Below, one piece after another: positions 46,306 through 54,486 of a DNA stretch of 64,000 nucleotides. This DNA comes from an uncultured Oscillospiraceae bacterium (lineage in GTDB: Bacteria > Bacillota > Clostridia > Oscillospirales > Acutalibacteraceae). The stretch spans positions 62,001-126,000 of the forward strand of contig UQDP01000001.1 of the NCBI GenBank assembly GCA_900539845.1. The letters are read 5' to 3'. The stretch's first letter is position 1. Each line of letters begins with the position of its first letter. The notes beneath the pieces are model-generated. The model searched no databases, had not been told where the DNA came from, and was given only the letters and a program-made list of their open reading frames with translations. The translations under genes and the position numbers were made by a program.

Positions 46306-47684
46306 AAAATCCATTTGAACATAACTGGACAAATTATAATAACGGGGCGGAACTGAATTCACCTGAGGTTGACAGGCTCATTTCCGTTGTGCCCAGCAAA
46401 AGACAGCTTGAGCTTGCGGAAAAACCGTTTTATCTGTTTATGCATTTCGGTATGAACACGGCGACCGCAAGGGAATGGGGAGCCGGCAACGAAAAGGCGG
46501 AGAATTTTTCGATCAAAAAGATCAAACCCGAACAGTGGGTCAGGTGCGCCAAATCTGTCGGCGCAACAGGAATTCTGCTCACCTGCAAGCACCACGACGG
46601 TTTTTGCCTTTGGCCGAGCGATTACACCTCTTTTTCCGTGAAGTACAGTTCGTTTAAAGGCGATATTGTGAAAATGGTATCTGACGAATGCCACAAAGAG
46701 GGGATTGACTTCGGCGTTTACCTCTCGCCCTGGGATATGCACGAGCCTACCTACGGAACGCCCGATTACAATGATTATTTCTGTAATCAGCTCACAGAGC
46801 TTTTAACGAATTACGGAACGATATCCGAGGTCTGGTTTGACGGCGCCAAGGGAGCGGACGCCAAGGCGTTTGAGTATGACTGGCAGAGATACTATAAGCT
46901 GATTAGAGAACTGCAGCCGGACGCAAATATCGCCGTATGCGGTCCCGATATCCGATGGGTCGGCAATGAGGGCGGAAGAACCAGAAAATCTGAATTTTCC
47001 GTTGTGCCTGCTTATCTTAAACTGGCGGAAACAGTATCGGAAAACAGCCAGCATACCGCGGCGGATGCAAAAAGTCTGCAAAAGAAAACTTCAACCGATG
47101 AAGACCTCGGCAGCCGGCAGTTTCTTAAAAACTGCCCGGATCTGTGCTGGTATCCGGCGGAAGTGGATGTTTCTATCCGCAAAGGCTGGTTTTATGCCAA
47201 AAAAGGCAATCTGACCGTTAAAAGCGCCAAAAAGCTGTTCAAGATCTATCTTAATTCCGTAGGCAACAACTGCACTTTGCTGCTGAATGTTCCGCCCACG
47301 GATAAAGGCGTTATTCATATGAAGGACGCTATGGTGTTGCGTTCTCTCGGAGATAAGATAGAAGAGCTGTATTCCAAACCCATTATTATCGAAAAATTCG
47401 GAATGCTCAAGGAAACGGATGGTATTCTGGATTTCAGCTTTGACAGCGAAAAAAAACTGAAATACGTAATTATAAGCGAGGACATACGCTATTCACAGCG
47501 TGTAGAAGCATTTGATATATTTATAAAGAAAGCAAACGGCAATTACGAGCATGTTTATTCCGGCACGGTCATCGGCTCCAAAAAAATAGCCGTCATCAAG
47601 AAGAAAAAATGCGTCGGCGCGCGTTTTATAATCCGCCAGAGCCGCAGCACGCCGGTCATTTCCGAAATTGGCTTCTATGAGTGA
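46302..47684 (+). CDS. GH29-family alpha-L-fucosidase
   Basis: This 460-residue protein has a GH29 barrel with HFGMNTATAREWG, LLTCKHHDGFCLWPS and the nucleophile Asp180 in VWFDGAKG. A beta-sandwich-like tail forms roughly the last 110 residues. The general form is closer to the GH29-B (alpha-1,3/1,4) type, which is an impression from the motifs. It starts at GTG 46302, overlapping the GH38 stop, with GGGGAAG upstream. No signal peptide, so it is likely cytoplasmic. Confidence 0.87.
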   Translation: MKNPFEHNWTNYNNGAELNSPEVDRLISVVPSKRQLELAEKPFYLFMHFGMNTATAREWGAGNEKAENFSIKKIKPEQWVRCAKSVGATGILLTCKHHDGFCLWPSDYTSFSVKYSSFKGDIVKMVSDECHKEGIDFGVYLSPWDMHEPTYGTPDYNDYFCNQLTELLTNYGTISEVWFDGAKGADAKAFEYDWQRYYKLIRELQPDANIAVCGPDIRWVGNEGGRTRKSEFSVVPAYLKLAETVSENSQHTAADAKSLQKKTSTDEDLGSRQFLKNCPDLCWYPAEVDVSIRKGWFYAKKGNLTVKSAKKLFKIYLNSVGNNCTLLLNVPPTDKGVIHMKDAMVLRSLGDKIEELYSKPIIIEKFGMLKETDGILDFSFDSEKKLKYVIISEDIRYSQRVEAFDIFIKKANGNYEHVYSGTVIGSKKIAVIKKKKCVGARFIIRQSRSTPVISEIGFYE

Positions 47685-48633
47685 TAGTATGATCTATTTT
47701 GCAGTTACTGTTATTTTGATCTTGGCGGCGGGAATGATTTGTTTTGCCTTATCAAAAAAGTTTGTTCCGTTCAAAACAGATGGCGATAAAAGAAAAAGGC
47801 TGGATCTTACGGATTATGAACTGACCTTCGAGGACGATTTTAACGGTACAGAACCGGACGGCAGGGTTTGGTCCGGCGAGGGAAAGCCGGCTGTGCGCAG
47901 AGGCGGTTTTTGGGATGATTCCTGCATAAGCGTGCGCGATTCGAATCTTGTTATAGATATTGTTTACAGGGAAAACGGCTCTCTCGGCGCAGGCTGGTAT
48001 ACAGGTGCTGTCAGGACAGAACCGACCGCCTCCAATAAAGGCTTTCTGCAAAAGTACGGCTATTTTGAAACCAGATGCCGCGTGCCGAAGATCAAAGGCG
48101 CATGGGCGGCTTTCTGGCTTATGCCGCAGGGCAATTTCGACGGCTGTGACGAAAACAGCGGCAGAGACGGCAGTGAAGTGGATGTGTTTGAATCCATGTA
48201 TTGCTTTTCTCCGTTTTATCCTATGAAAAACAGTGTTACGCATGCCGTTCATATCGGCGGTTACGGCGATGGTTTAAAGAGCATAGGCTCACCGAATTTT
48301 TATTATAAAGACCTGTATGATACGTATCATACTTACGGAGTGGAATGGGATGAAAACGGCTATGTTTTCTATATAGACGGCGTTGAAAGCTGGCGAACGA
48401 GCGAAACCGTCAAAAATGGAAATCGGTATAATAATGTTTCGCACACCCCGGAATATATTCTGCTTTCCTGCGAAACGGCCGGCGCGGACAGGGACGGAAA
48501 AGTTTATCCGGGCAAAGAGTTTGATCAAAAGGGAAAACTGAAACGCGCATGGAACGGCAATCCCGATAAAAATGACAGAGATCAAACATATTCTTTCTGT
48601 GTGGATTATGTGCGTGTCTACAAAAAGAAGTAA
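47677..48633 (+). CDS. Membrane-anchored GH16-family beta-glucanase-like enzyme
   Basis: This protein of about 318 residues has an N-terminal hydrophobic helix (about residues 6-26) that should act as a signal anchor, then a GH16 jelly-roll domain. The active-site motif EVDVFE (residues 167-172) provides the nucleophile and acid/base glutamates, and the upstream block GAWAAFWLMP is typical. GH16 enzymes cut beta-1,3 or beta-1,3/1,4 glucans, agarose-like or other galactans; the substrate is not known. The start among TTG 47668, ATG 47677 and ATG 47689 is uncertain. It overlaps the GH29 gene. Confidence 0.85.
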   Translation: MSDSMIYFAVTVILILAAGMICFALSKKFVPFKTDGDKRKRLDLTDYELTFEDDFNGTEPDGRVWSGEGKPAVRRGGFWDDSCISVRDSNLVIDIVYRENGSLGAGWYTGAVRTEPTASNKGFLQKYGYFETRCRVPKIKGAWAAFWLMPQGNFDGCDENSGRDGSEVDVFESMYCFSPFYPMKNSVTHAVHIGGYGDGLKSIGSPNFYYKDLYDTYHTYGVEWDENGYVFYIDGVESWRTSETVKNGNRYNNVSHTPEYILLSCETAGADRDGKVYPGKEFDQKGKLKRAWNGNPDKNDRDQTYSFCVDYVRVYKKK

Positions 48634-48639
48634 AACAAT

Positions 48640-48680
48640 AAAAGGATCAGGTTGTCTTTAATGATTTCTTGATCCTTTTT
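48640..48680. terminator. Bidirectional terminator between GH16 and a convergent radical SAM gene
   Basis: AAAAGGATCA (48640-48649) pairs with TGATCCTTTT (48670-48679) around a 20-base loop. T-rich tracts flank it on both strands (a CTTTTTGTT run on +, and AAAACAATAA read as TTATTGTTTT on -). Confidence 0.75.
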
Positions 48681-48706
48681 GTTATTCTATAATGCGTTTC
48701 CATTTG

Positions 48707-49573
48707 TTAAAGCTTTGAGATCGCGTTTAACACTTCTTTTTTGTCCGCGCTCCAAAGGGGAGCGATCAGATCTTTTTTTGCGCCGTCTCCCGTAAGACGG
48801 TGTATTACAATATTTTTCGGTATTATCTCAAGGCACTTTTTTATGATTTTCAGGTATTCCTCCATTGTGAGCACCTCAAATTTTCCGGCGGCGTAGTCAA
48901 CCGCAAGGTCTGTTCCCCTGAGCACGTGCAGCAGTTGCACCTTTATGCCGTTTATCCCGCTTTTGCAGACGTATTCTACGCTTTCCAGCATTTCCTGTTC
49001 ACTTTCGCCGGGCAGCCCTAAAATAATATGGCAAACGGTGTCGATATCCGCCGTTTTCAGCCGTTTTACCGCGCTGTCATAGCATGCAAGCGGATAGCCG
49101 CGCCTTATATAAGCCGCTGTCTTTTCGTGGATCGTCTGAAGCCCCAGCTCAACCGAAACCGGTTTGATCCTGTTGAGTTCTTTCAGTAATTCTATTACTT
49201 CTTCAGGCAGGCAGTCCGGCCTGGTTGCAACGGAGAGCAGGACGATATCAGGGTGGTTTATCGCTTCAGTAAATTTCTTTCTGAGTGTTTCAACGGGTGC
49301 GTAGGTGTTCGTGAACGCCTGAAAATAAGCAATGTATTTCCCGCTTTTGATTTTGTTTTTTACACGCGCCTTGCCCTTTTCAATCTGTTCGGTAACGGAA
49401 AGCGCTGCGCTTTCCGCAAAATCTCCGCTGCCGCCGGCGGAGCAGAATATGCATCCGCGCGTATCCAGCGTTCCGTCCCTGTTCGGGCAGGTAAAGCCTG
49501 CATTTATGCAGATCTTATAGACCTTGCACCCGAATTTTTCTTTTAAATACTGATTAAAGCTGTAATATTCCAT
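48707..49573 (-). CDS. Radical SAM protein, TIGR01212 (YhcC-like) family
   Basis: This 288-residue radical SAM protein has the atypical cluster spacing Cys29, Cys41, Cys44 (CPNRDGTL...RGCIFC) characteristic of the TIGR01212 family. LGLQTIHEKTAAYIRRG follows in the core. The function is not known for the family; some relatives are thought to act on tRNA or related substrates. The start is taken at ATG 49573 (- strand) with AGAGAG upstream, giving the usual EYYSFNQYLKE beginning. Its 5' end overlaps the upstream gene by 20 bases. Confidence 0.88.
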   Translation of the reverse strand: MEYYSFNQYLKEKFGCKVYKICINAGFTCPNRDGTLDTRGCIFCSAGGSGDFAESAALSVTEQIEKGKARVKNKIKSGKYIAYFQAFTNTYAPVETLRKKFTEAINHPDIVLLSVATRPDCLPEEVIELLKELNRIKPVSVELGLQTIHEKTAAYIRRGYPLACYDSAVKRLKTADIDTVCHIILGLPGESEQEMLESVEYVCKSGINGIKVQLLHVLRGTDLAVDYAAGKFEVLTMEEYLKIIKKCLEIIPKNIVIHRLTGDGAKKDLIAPLWSADKKEVLNAISKL

Positions 49574-50330
49574 TGGCTCTCTTAAAAAATTCATCCAGGT
49601 TATTGCCGCCGGAGCAGACATAAGACTGTATTTTGGTCAGATCAATTTCTCCGCCGTCGATCGTTTTGCATATTCCGCCTGCTTCACGCAGTATAACGGT
49701 TGCGCCTGCCAGATCCCATGGGCGCAGGATCAGCTCATAATACAGGTCCGCTTTTCCCGCGGCAACATAACATATATCCAGCGCGGCAGAGCCTGCTCTG
49801 CGCACTTCAAGGCAGTTGTAAAAGATCTCCTCGGTCAGCGCAAAGGTCTTTTTGGCAAGTTCATGCTCGTAAGGGCAGGTGCCGAAAAGCACAAGGCTGT
49901 GCTGAAGATCACAGTCTGAAACATGTATCGGTTTTCCGTTCAGAAAAGCGCCCTTGCCTTTTTCGGCATAAAACAGATTATCAAGATCGGGATCAAGCAC
50001 CACACCTGCGATAAGCTCACGGTCCTTCGCAAGACCAACCGAGACAGCGCTGTGCTGAAAGCCTTTAACAAAATTCGTTGTGCCGTCAATCGGGTCGATG
50101 ATAAAGCAATATCCGTCCGAAAGCTCCTTATTGCCGCCTCCTTCTTCGCCTAAAAAAGAACAGCCGGGTATAACTTTGCTCAGTTCGCCGCAAAGATATT
50201 CCTGAATTCTTCCGTCATATTCGGTAACAAGGTCAACATCCGAACCTTTTGTTTTGATTCCCAAATTGCCATGGGCGCTTTTATATATCTGCTGCGCGCC
50301 GCGCACGGCTTCAATGATTTTATCAAGCAT
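49554..50330 (-). CDS. Inositol monophosphatase-family phosphatase
   Basis: This 258-residue IMPase-superfamily enzyme has the metal sites GEEGGG (residues 61-66), IDPIDGTTNFVKG (78-90) and the C-terminal WDLAGATVILREAGG. Family substrates include inositol-1-phosphate, fructose-1,6-bisphosphate and sulfate-related nucleotides, so the name SuhB-like is as far as one can go. AAAGGCGGA precedes the start at 50330 on the - strand. It is divergent from murT. Confidence 0.9.
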   Translation of the reverse strand: MLDKIIEAVRGAQQIYKSAHGNLGIKTKGSDVDLVTEYDGRIQEYLCGELSKVIPGCSFLGEEGGGNKELSDGYCFIIDPIDGTTNFVKGFQHSAVSVGLAKDRELIAGVVLDPDLDNLFYAEKGKGAFLNGKPIHVSDCDLQHSLVLFGTCPYEHELAKKTFALTEEIFYNCLEVRRAGSAALDICYVAAGKADLYYELILRPWDLAGATVILREAGGICKTIDGGEIDLTKIQSYVCSGGNNLDEFFKRANGILQL

Positions 50331-50364
50331 AATATTCCGCCTTTAATATATTTTTTCAGTAAAT

Positions 50365-50392
50365 ATTTTATCATATAAAAATTTATTATCAA
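50365..50392 (-). promoter_or_regulatory. Probable promoter of the IMPase-family gene
   Basis: On the - strand, TTGATA (50392-50387) is 16 bases from TAAAAT (50370-50365). A TG upstream forms an extended -10. The same 73-base gap must also serve murT on the other strand. Confidence 0.55.
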
Positions 50393-50403
50393 TATACTTT
50401 ATT

Positions 50404-51708
50404 ATGATTATAACAATTTTTATCGCTAAATTATGCGAAAAGCTGCTGCGCCTTTTCGGCAGGGGCGCCACCACATTTCCCGGGAAAATCGCGCTGCTTT
50501 TAAAAAAAGACATATTGCTCTATCTTTCCCGCGGCGTGAAAACCGTGATCGTCACGGGCACAAACGGTAAAACCACTACCGCCAAAATGATAGAGCAGGG
50601 GCTGAAACAGGCAGGGAAAAGCTGCTTTTTAAACCGCTCCGGCGCCAATCTTATTACGGGAATAACAGCTTCCTTTCTTTCAAACTGCGATTTCAAAGGC
50701 AGGTGCCATTACGAATACGCAGTCATTGAGTGTGATGAAAACGCACTCAAAAAAGTGAGCCTCTGTATCCATGCCGAAATACTGGTGGTAACGAATATAT
50801 TCCGCGATCAGCTCGACAGATACGGCGAGGTGACCTCCACGCTTGCCGCAATAAGGCAGGGTGCGCAGAATATGAAAAATGCCATGCTTGTGCTCAATGC
50901 AGATGACCCGCTTTCGTTCAGCCTTTCACGTCTTGAAAACAGATCTGTTTCTTTCGGCATAAACAAGCAGCTTTCACTCGGCGGCAAAGGCGAAAGCGAA
51001 TACTGCGTTTTCTGCGGCAGACCGTATGATTACAGCTTTAGAACCTATTGCCAGCTCGGCGGCTTTTCCTGCCCGTCCTGCGGATATTCCAGAACAGCGC
51101 CCGATTTTTCGGCAGAGGAAATTATCGACCAAACTCCCGACAGTTCGTCCGTATTCGCGGATTTAAACGGAAAATCGGCAATCTTAAACATAAATCTCGG
51201 CGGTGTTTACAATATTTATAACGCCCTTGCCGCCGCTGCCGCTTTGATTTTGTTTGACACGGATGTTTCATCCATAGAGAACGCGTTTTCCTCGTTCAGC
51301 GGCGCTTTCGGCAGAATGGAGAGCTTCGGCTCCGTAAGAATGCTGCTCGTTAAAAACCCTGCCGGTTTCACACAGACGGTGAATTATATCTATCCCCTTG
51401 AAATCAATAATCTGGTATTCGTTTTAAACGATAATGACGCGGACGGAAAAGATGTTTCCTGGATATGGGACGCTGAAATAAATATAAGCGATAAGGTGAA
51501 GAATATATACGCTTTCGGGATCCGTTCGGGAGATATGGCGCTGCGTCTGAAATATGCCGGTTGTGATGTCTCTGTAATAAAAAATTACGATGAATTCAAA
51601 AAAATAACCGATGAGGAAAACACCGTGATCATTCCCACTTATACCGCTATGATGGCTCTGCGCCCGTATTTCGCGCAGAAGTATAAAAAGGACGCGTTTT
51701 GGAAATGA
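50404..51708 (+). CDS. murT: Lipid II isoglutaminyl synthase subunit MurT
   Basis: MurT, with GatD, amidates the D-glutamate of lipid II to isoglutamine. The 434-residue Mur ligase-like protein has the P-loop GTNGKTTT at 52-59. A four-cysteine zinc segment (CVFCGRPY ... CPSCGYSR) lies near the middle, and the DUF1727 C-terminal domain follows. The N-terminus aligns with known MurT so ATG 50404 is very likely right, although no Shine-Dalgarno precedes it. gatD overlaps its stop codon. Confidence 0.94.
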   Translation: MIITIFIAKLCEKLLRLFGRGATTFPGKIALLLKKDILLYLSRGVKTVIVTGTNGKTTTAKMIEQGLKQAGKSCFLNRSGANLITGITASFLSNCDFKGRCHYEYAVIECDENALKKVSLCIHAEILVVTNIFRDQLDRYGEVTSTLAAIRQGAQNMKNAMLVLNADDPLSFSLSRLENRSVSFGINKQLSLGGKGESEYCVFCGRPYDYSFRTYCQLGGFSCPSCGYSRTAPDFSAEEIIDQTPDSSSVFADLNGKSAILNINLGGVYNIYNALAAAAALILFDTDVSSIENAFSSFSGAFGRMESFGSVRMLLVKNPAGFTQTVNYIYPLEINNLVFVLNDNDADGKDVSWIWDAEINISDKVKNIYAFGIRSGDMALRLKYAGCDVSVIKNYDEFKKITDEENTVIIPTYTAMMALRPYFAQKYKKDAFWK

Positions 51709-52424
51709 GATTAAAAATAGCCCATCTTTACCCCGATCTGCTCAATCTTTACGGCGATTCGGGCAATATTTTATGCCTGAGAAAAAGATGTGAATGGCGG
51801 CAGATAGATTGTGAGGTCACGCCGCTGACGGCAGGAAATGACTTCACTTTTGATGATTTTGACATTATTTTTATCGGCGGCGGGCAGGACCGGGAACAGT
51901 CTCTCGTGCTCAAAGACCTAAGTGTTAAAAAAAGAGATGCGCTCCATAACGCCGTTCAGAGCGGTACGGTTGTGCTGGCAATCTGCGGCGGCTATCAGCT
52001 GCTCGGCAAATCATATGAAACCAGCTCCGGCGAATGCCTTGAGTTTACGGGAATACTTGACCTGTATACGGTATCCGGCAGTAAAAGGCTTATAGGCAAT
52101 TACGAGTTTAAAACAGCCGAAAAGCTGAGAATCATCGGCTTTGAAAATCATTCCGGGCGAACGCATCTCGGCAGCGGAGTTGTGCCGCTCGGCAAAATCA
52201 TCAAAGGCTTCGGCAACAACGCGGCGGACAAAACAGAGGGAGCAAGATATAAAAATACGTTCTGCACCTACTGCCATGGTCCTATGCTGCCGAAAAACCC
52301 GGATTTCGCGGATATGCTCATAAAAAGCGCACTTGAAAGAAAATATGATAACGTGTCGCTCGCGCCGCTTGACTGCTCGCTGGAGGTGCTTGCCCGCCGC
52401 CAGATCCGTGATCTGTATATTTAA
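51705..52424 (+). CDS. gatD: Lipid II isoglutaminyl synthase glutamine amidotransferase subunit GatD
   Basis: GatD supplies ammonia from glutamine to MurT. The 239-residue class I glutamine amidotransferase-like protein has the nucleophile Cys94 in AICGGYQLLG and a histidine in the C-terminal TYCHGPMLPKNP. The start ATG 51705 overlaps the murT stop (ATGA). A cobyric acid synthase-like fold is typical of the family, and without murT it would be misread as such. Confidence 0.94.
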   Translation: MRLKIAHLYPDLLNLYGDSGNILCLRKRCEWRQIDCEVTPLTAGNDFTFDDFDIIFIGGGQDREQSLVLKDLSVKKRDALHNAVQSGTVVLAICGGYQLLGKSYETSSGECLEFTGILDLYTVSGSKRLIGNYEFKTAEKLRIIGFENHSGRTHLGSGVVPLGKIIKGFGNNAADKTEGARYKNTFCTYCHGPMLPKNPDFADMLIKSALERKYDNVSLAPLDCSLEVLARRQIRDLYI

Positions 52425-52446
52425 TTATATATATTTAAAATTTTTC

Positions 52447-52475
52447 TTGATTTTGCCTTCCTGTTATGGTAATAT
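52447..52475 (+). promoter_or_regulatory. Promoter of rpsB-tsf
   Basis: TTGATT (52447-52452), 17-base spacer, and TAATAT (52470-52475) with TG two bases upstream (extended -10). Confidence 0.7.
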
Positions 52476-52593
52476 AGTTCAGCACAAAAGAATATATGTG
52501 CAATCCACACGCGGCGCTTTGCTCCCCTTGGTGATTATTCGGGGCGCTTTGCCATAGGCGCGGCGGAGGAATAACCTAAAGGAGGAATTCATA
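52476..52593 (+). promoter_or_regulatory. Structured rpsB leader
   Basis: This untranslated leader of about 110 bases contains a repeated 10-mer, GGCGCTTTGC, at 52513-52522 and 52543-52552. A hairpin can form between GCTCCCC (52521-52527) and GGGGCGC (52541-52547). S2 leaders autoregulate rpsB in several bacteria; such a role here is inferred from position and structure. Confidence 0.45.
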
Positions 52594-53385
52594 ATGGCAA
52601 ACGTAGTTTCAATGAAACAGCTTTTGGAGGCCGGTGTTCATTTCGGTCACCAGACAAGAAGATGGAACCCCAAAATGGCGGAGTACATTTTCACAGAGCG
52701 TAACGGCATCTATATCATCGACCTTCAGAAAACAGTAAAGAAGCTTGATGAGGCTTATATGTTCGTTCGCGATCTCGCTGCAGAAGGCGGCACGATTATT
52801 TTCGTCGGCACGAAAAAGCAGGCTCAGGAATCCATTAAGGAAGAGGCGGAGCGCTGCGCAATGCCGTATGTAAATGCGCGCTGGCTCGGCGGTATGCTCA
52901 CAAACTTCAAAACCATCCGCGGTCGTGTGGCCCGTCTTGCTCAGCTTAAAAAGCAGCGCGAAGAGGGCACATTTGATCTTCTTACAAAGAAAGAGGCTGC
53001 CGGTCTTGAACTTGAGATCGAAAAGCTTGAAAAATATCTCGGCGGTATCACGGAGATGAAAAAGGTTCCGGACGCTATGTTTATCGTTGACCCCCGCAAG
53101 GAAAGAATCGCCGTATCCGAGGCTATGAAACTCGGTCTCCCGATCGTTGCTATCGTTGATACGAACTGCGATCCCGATGAGATCGACTATGTGATCCCCG
53201 GAAATGACGACGCTATCCGTGCCGTAAAGCTTATTGCAGGCGCAATGGCATCTGCTGTTATCGAGGGCAGAGACGGCAGCGATGTTGCAGTTGATTCCGA
53301 GGGCGAGGCAGTTCAGGAGGCTCCCGCAGAGGAGGCGGCTGCTCCTCAGGCAGAGGCTGAGACCGCTGAAACAGCTGCTGAATAA
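52594..53385 (+). CDS. rpsB: 30S ribosomal protein S2
   Basis: S2 is a small-subunit protein near the mRNA exit. The 263-residue product begins [28 protein letters not shown] and is complete. About 30 residues at the C-terminus are an acidic, alanine-rich extension ([15 protein letters not shown]) found in many Clostridia. AAAGGAGG precedes the ATG. tsf follows after 42 bases. Confidence 0.97.
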   Translation: MANVVSMKQLLEAGVHFGHQTRRWNPKMAEYIFTERNGIYIIDLQKTVKKLDEAYMFVRDLAAEGGTIIFVGTKKQAQESIKEEAERCAMPYVNARWLGGMLTNFKTIRGRVARLAQLKKQREEGTFDLLTKKEAAGLELEIEKLEKYLGGITEMKKVPDAMFIVDPRKERIAVSEAMKLGLPIVAIVDTNCDPDEIDYVIPGNDDAIRAVKLIAGAMASAVIEGRDGSDVAVDSEGEAVQEAPAEEAAAPQAEAETAETAAE

Positions 53386-53427
53386 TAGATTGAATTTGTT
53401 ATATAGCTTTAGTTTGGAGGAATTGAA

Positions 53428-54366
53428 ATGAATTTTACAGCTCAGGATGTTAAAGCGCTTCGTGAGAAAACGGGCGTTGGTATGATGGAGTGCAAAAAGG
53501 CTCTTACGGAAGCTGACGGAGATATGGACAAGGCGGTTGACTTCCTCCGCGAGAGAGGACTTGCCGCAGCACAGAAAAAGGCAGCAAGAATTGCCGCCGA
53601 GGGTATCGTTCTTTCTTATTCCGATGACGCTGCCAAAAAGGGCGTTGTTATAGAAGTAAATTCGGAAACAGACTTCGTTGCCAAGAACGAAAAGTTTGTT
53701 GATTTTGTAACGGACTGCGCCAAAACAATCATTGCAACAGGCGTTTCAACTGTTGAAGAGCTTGCCGCTGCCGAGTATATGGGCACGGGCAGAACCGTTG
53801 CGGAAACCCTTAACGATCTGATCCTTGCCATCGGCGAGAATATGAAGATCCGCCGCTTTGAGGTTATGGACGGCGTGCTTGCAACCTATGTTCACGCAGG
53901 CGGTTCCGTTGGCGTTATGGTCGGTTTTGACGTTGCCGATGATTCAAAAGCAGCAACAGCCGAGTTCAAGGATATGGGCAAAAACGTTGCTATGCAGGTT
54001 GCGGCAATGAGCCCTGCTTATCTTGACGAAGCTTCCGTTCCGGAAGAGATTATCGCTCACGAAAAGAGCATTCTTGCTTCACAGATGAAGGAAGATCCCA
54101 AAATGGCATCCAAGCCGGAGGCTGTTCTTGCAAAGATCGCAGAAGGCAAGATGGGCAAGTATTACAAGGAGAACTGCCTTGTTGATCAGGAATTCGTCCG
54201 CGGCGACCTCTTCGAGGGCAATGTTAAGGGCTATGTTGATTCCGTTGCCAAAACGCTCGGCACAGAGATCAAGATCAACGGATTCATCCGTATGACCAGA
54301 GGCGAAGGCCTTGAAAAACGCCAGGAAAACTTTGCAGAAGAAATCGCAAAGCAAATTAATGGCTAA
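53428..54366 (+). CDS. tsf: Elongation factor Ts
   Basis: EF-Ts exchanges GDP for GTP on EF-Tu. The 312-residue protein has the N-terminal UBA-like segment (VKALREKTGVGMMECKKAL), the TDFVAKN motif and the C-terminal coiled region. It follows rpsB with TTGGAGGAA upstream and ends at a strong terminator. pyrH, usually next, is displaced by about 7.5 kb. Confidence 0.97.
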   Translation: MNFTAQDVKALREKTGVGMMECKKALTEADGDMDKAVDFLRERGLAAAQKKAARIAAEGIVLSYSDDAAKKGVVIEVNSETDFVAKNEKFVDFVTDCAKTIIATGVSTVEELAAAEYMGTGRTVAETLNDLILAIGENMKIRRFEVMDGVLATYVHAGGSVGVMVGFDVADDSKAATAEFKDMGKNVAMQVAAMSPAYLDEASVPEEIIAHEKSILASQMKEDPKMASKPEAVLAKIAEGKMGKYYKENCLVDQEFVRGDLFEGNVKGYVDSVAKTLGTEIKINGFIRMTRGEGLEKRQENFAEEIAKQING

Positions 54367-54382
54367 TTGTATATCATAATTC

Positions 54383-54412
54383 AGAGCATCTCGTTTGAGA
54401 TGCTCTTTTTTT
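54383..54412 (+). terminator. Rho-independent terminator after tsf
   Basis: AGAGCATCTC (54383-54392) and GAGATGCTCT (54397-54406) form a perfect 10-bp stem with a GTTT loop, followed by a run of seven T residues. Confidence 0.95.
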
Positions 54413-54425
54413 ACCTTTTTATAAG

Positions 54426-54454
54426 TTGATTTAACCGTCCGTAAAGTGTACAAT
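54426..54454 (+). promoter_or_regulatory. Promoter of the GH13 gene
   Basis: TTGATT (54426-54431) is 17 bases from TACAAT (54449-54454). The overlapping TATAAT at 54454-54459 would need a 22-base spacer. No operator repeat is evident. Confidence 0.55.
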
Positions 54455-54486
54455 ATAATCAGAATTTTTGAACGGAGCACTCGGCT

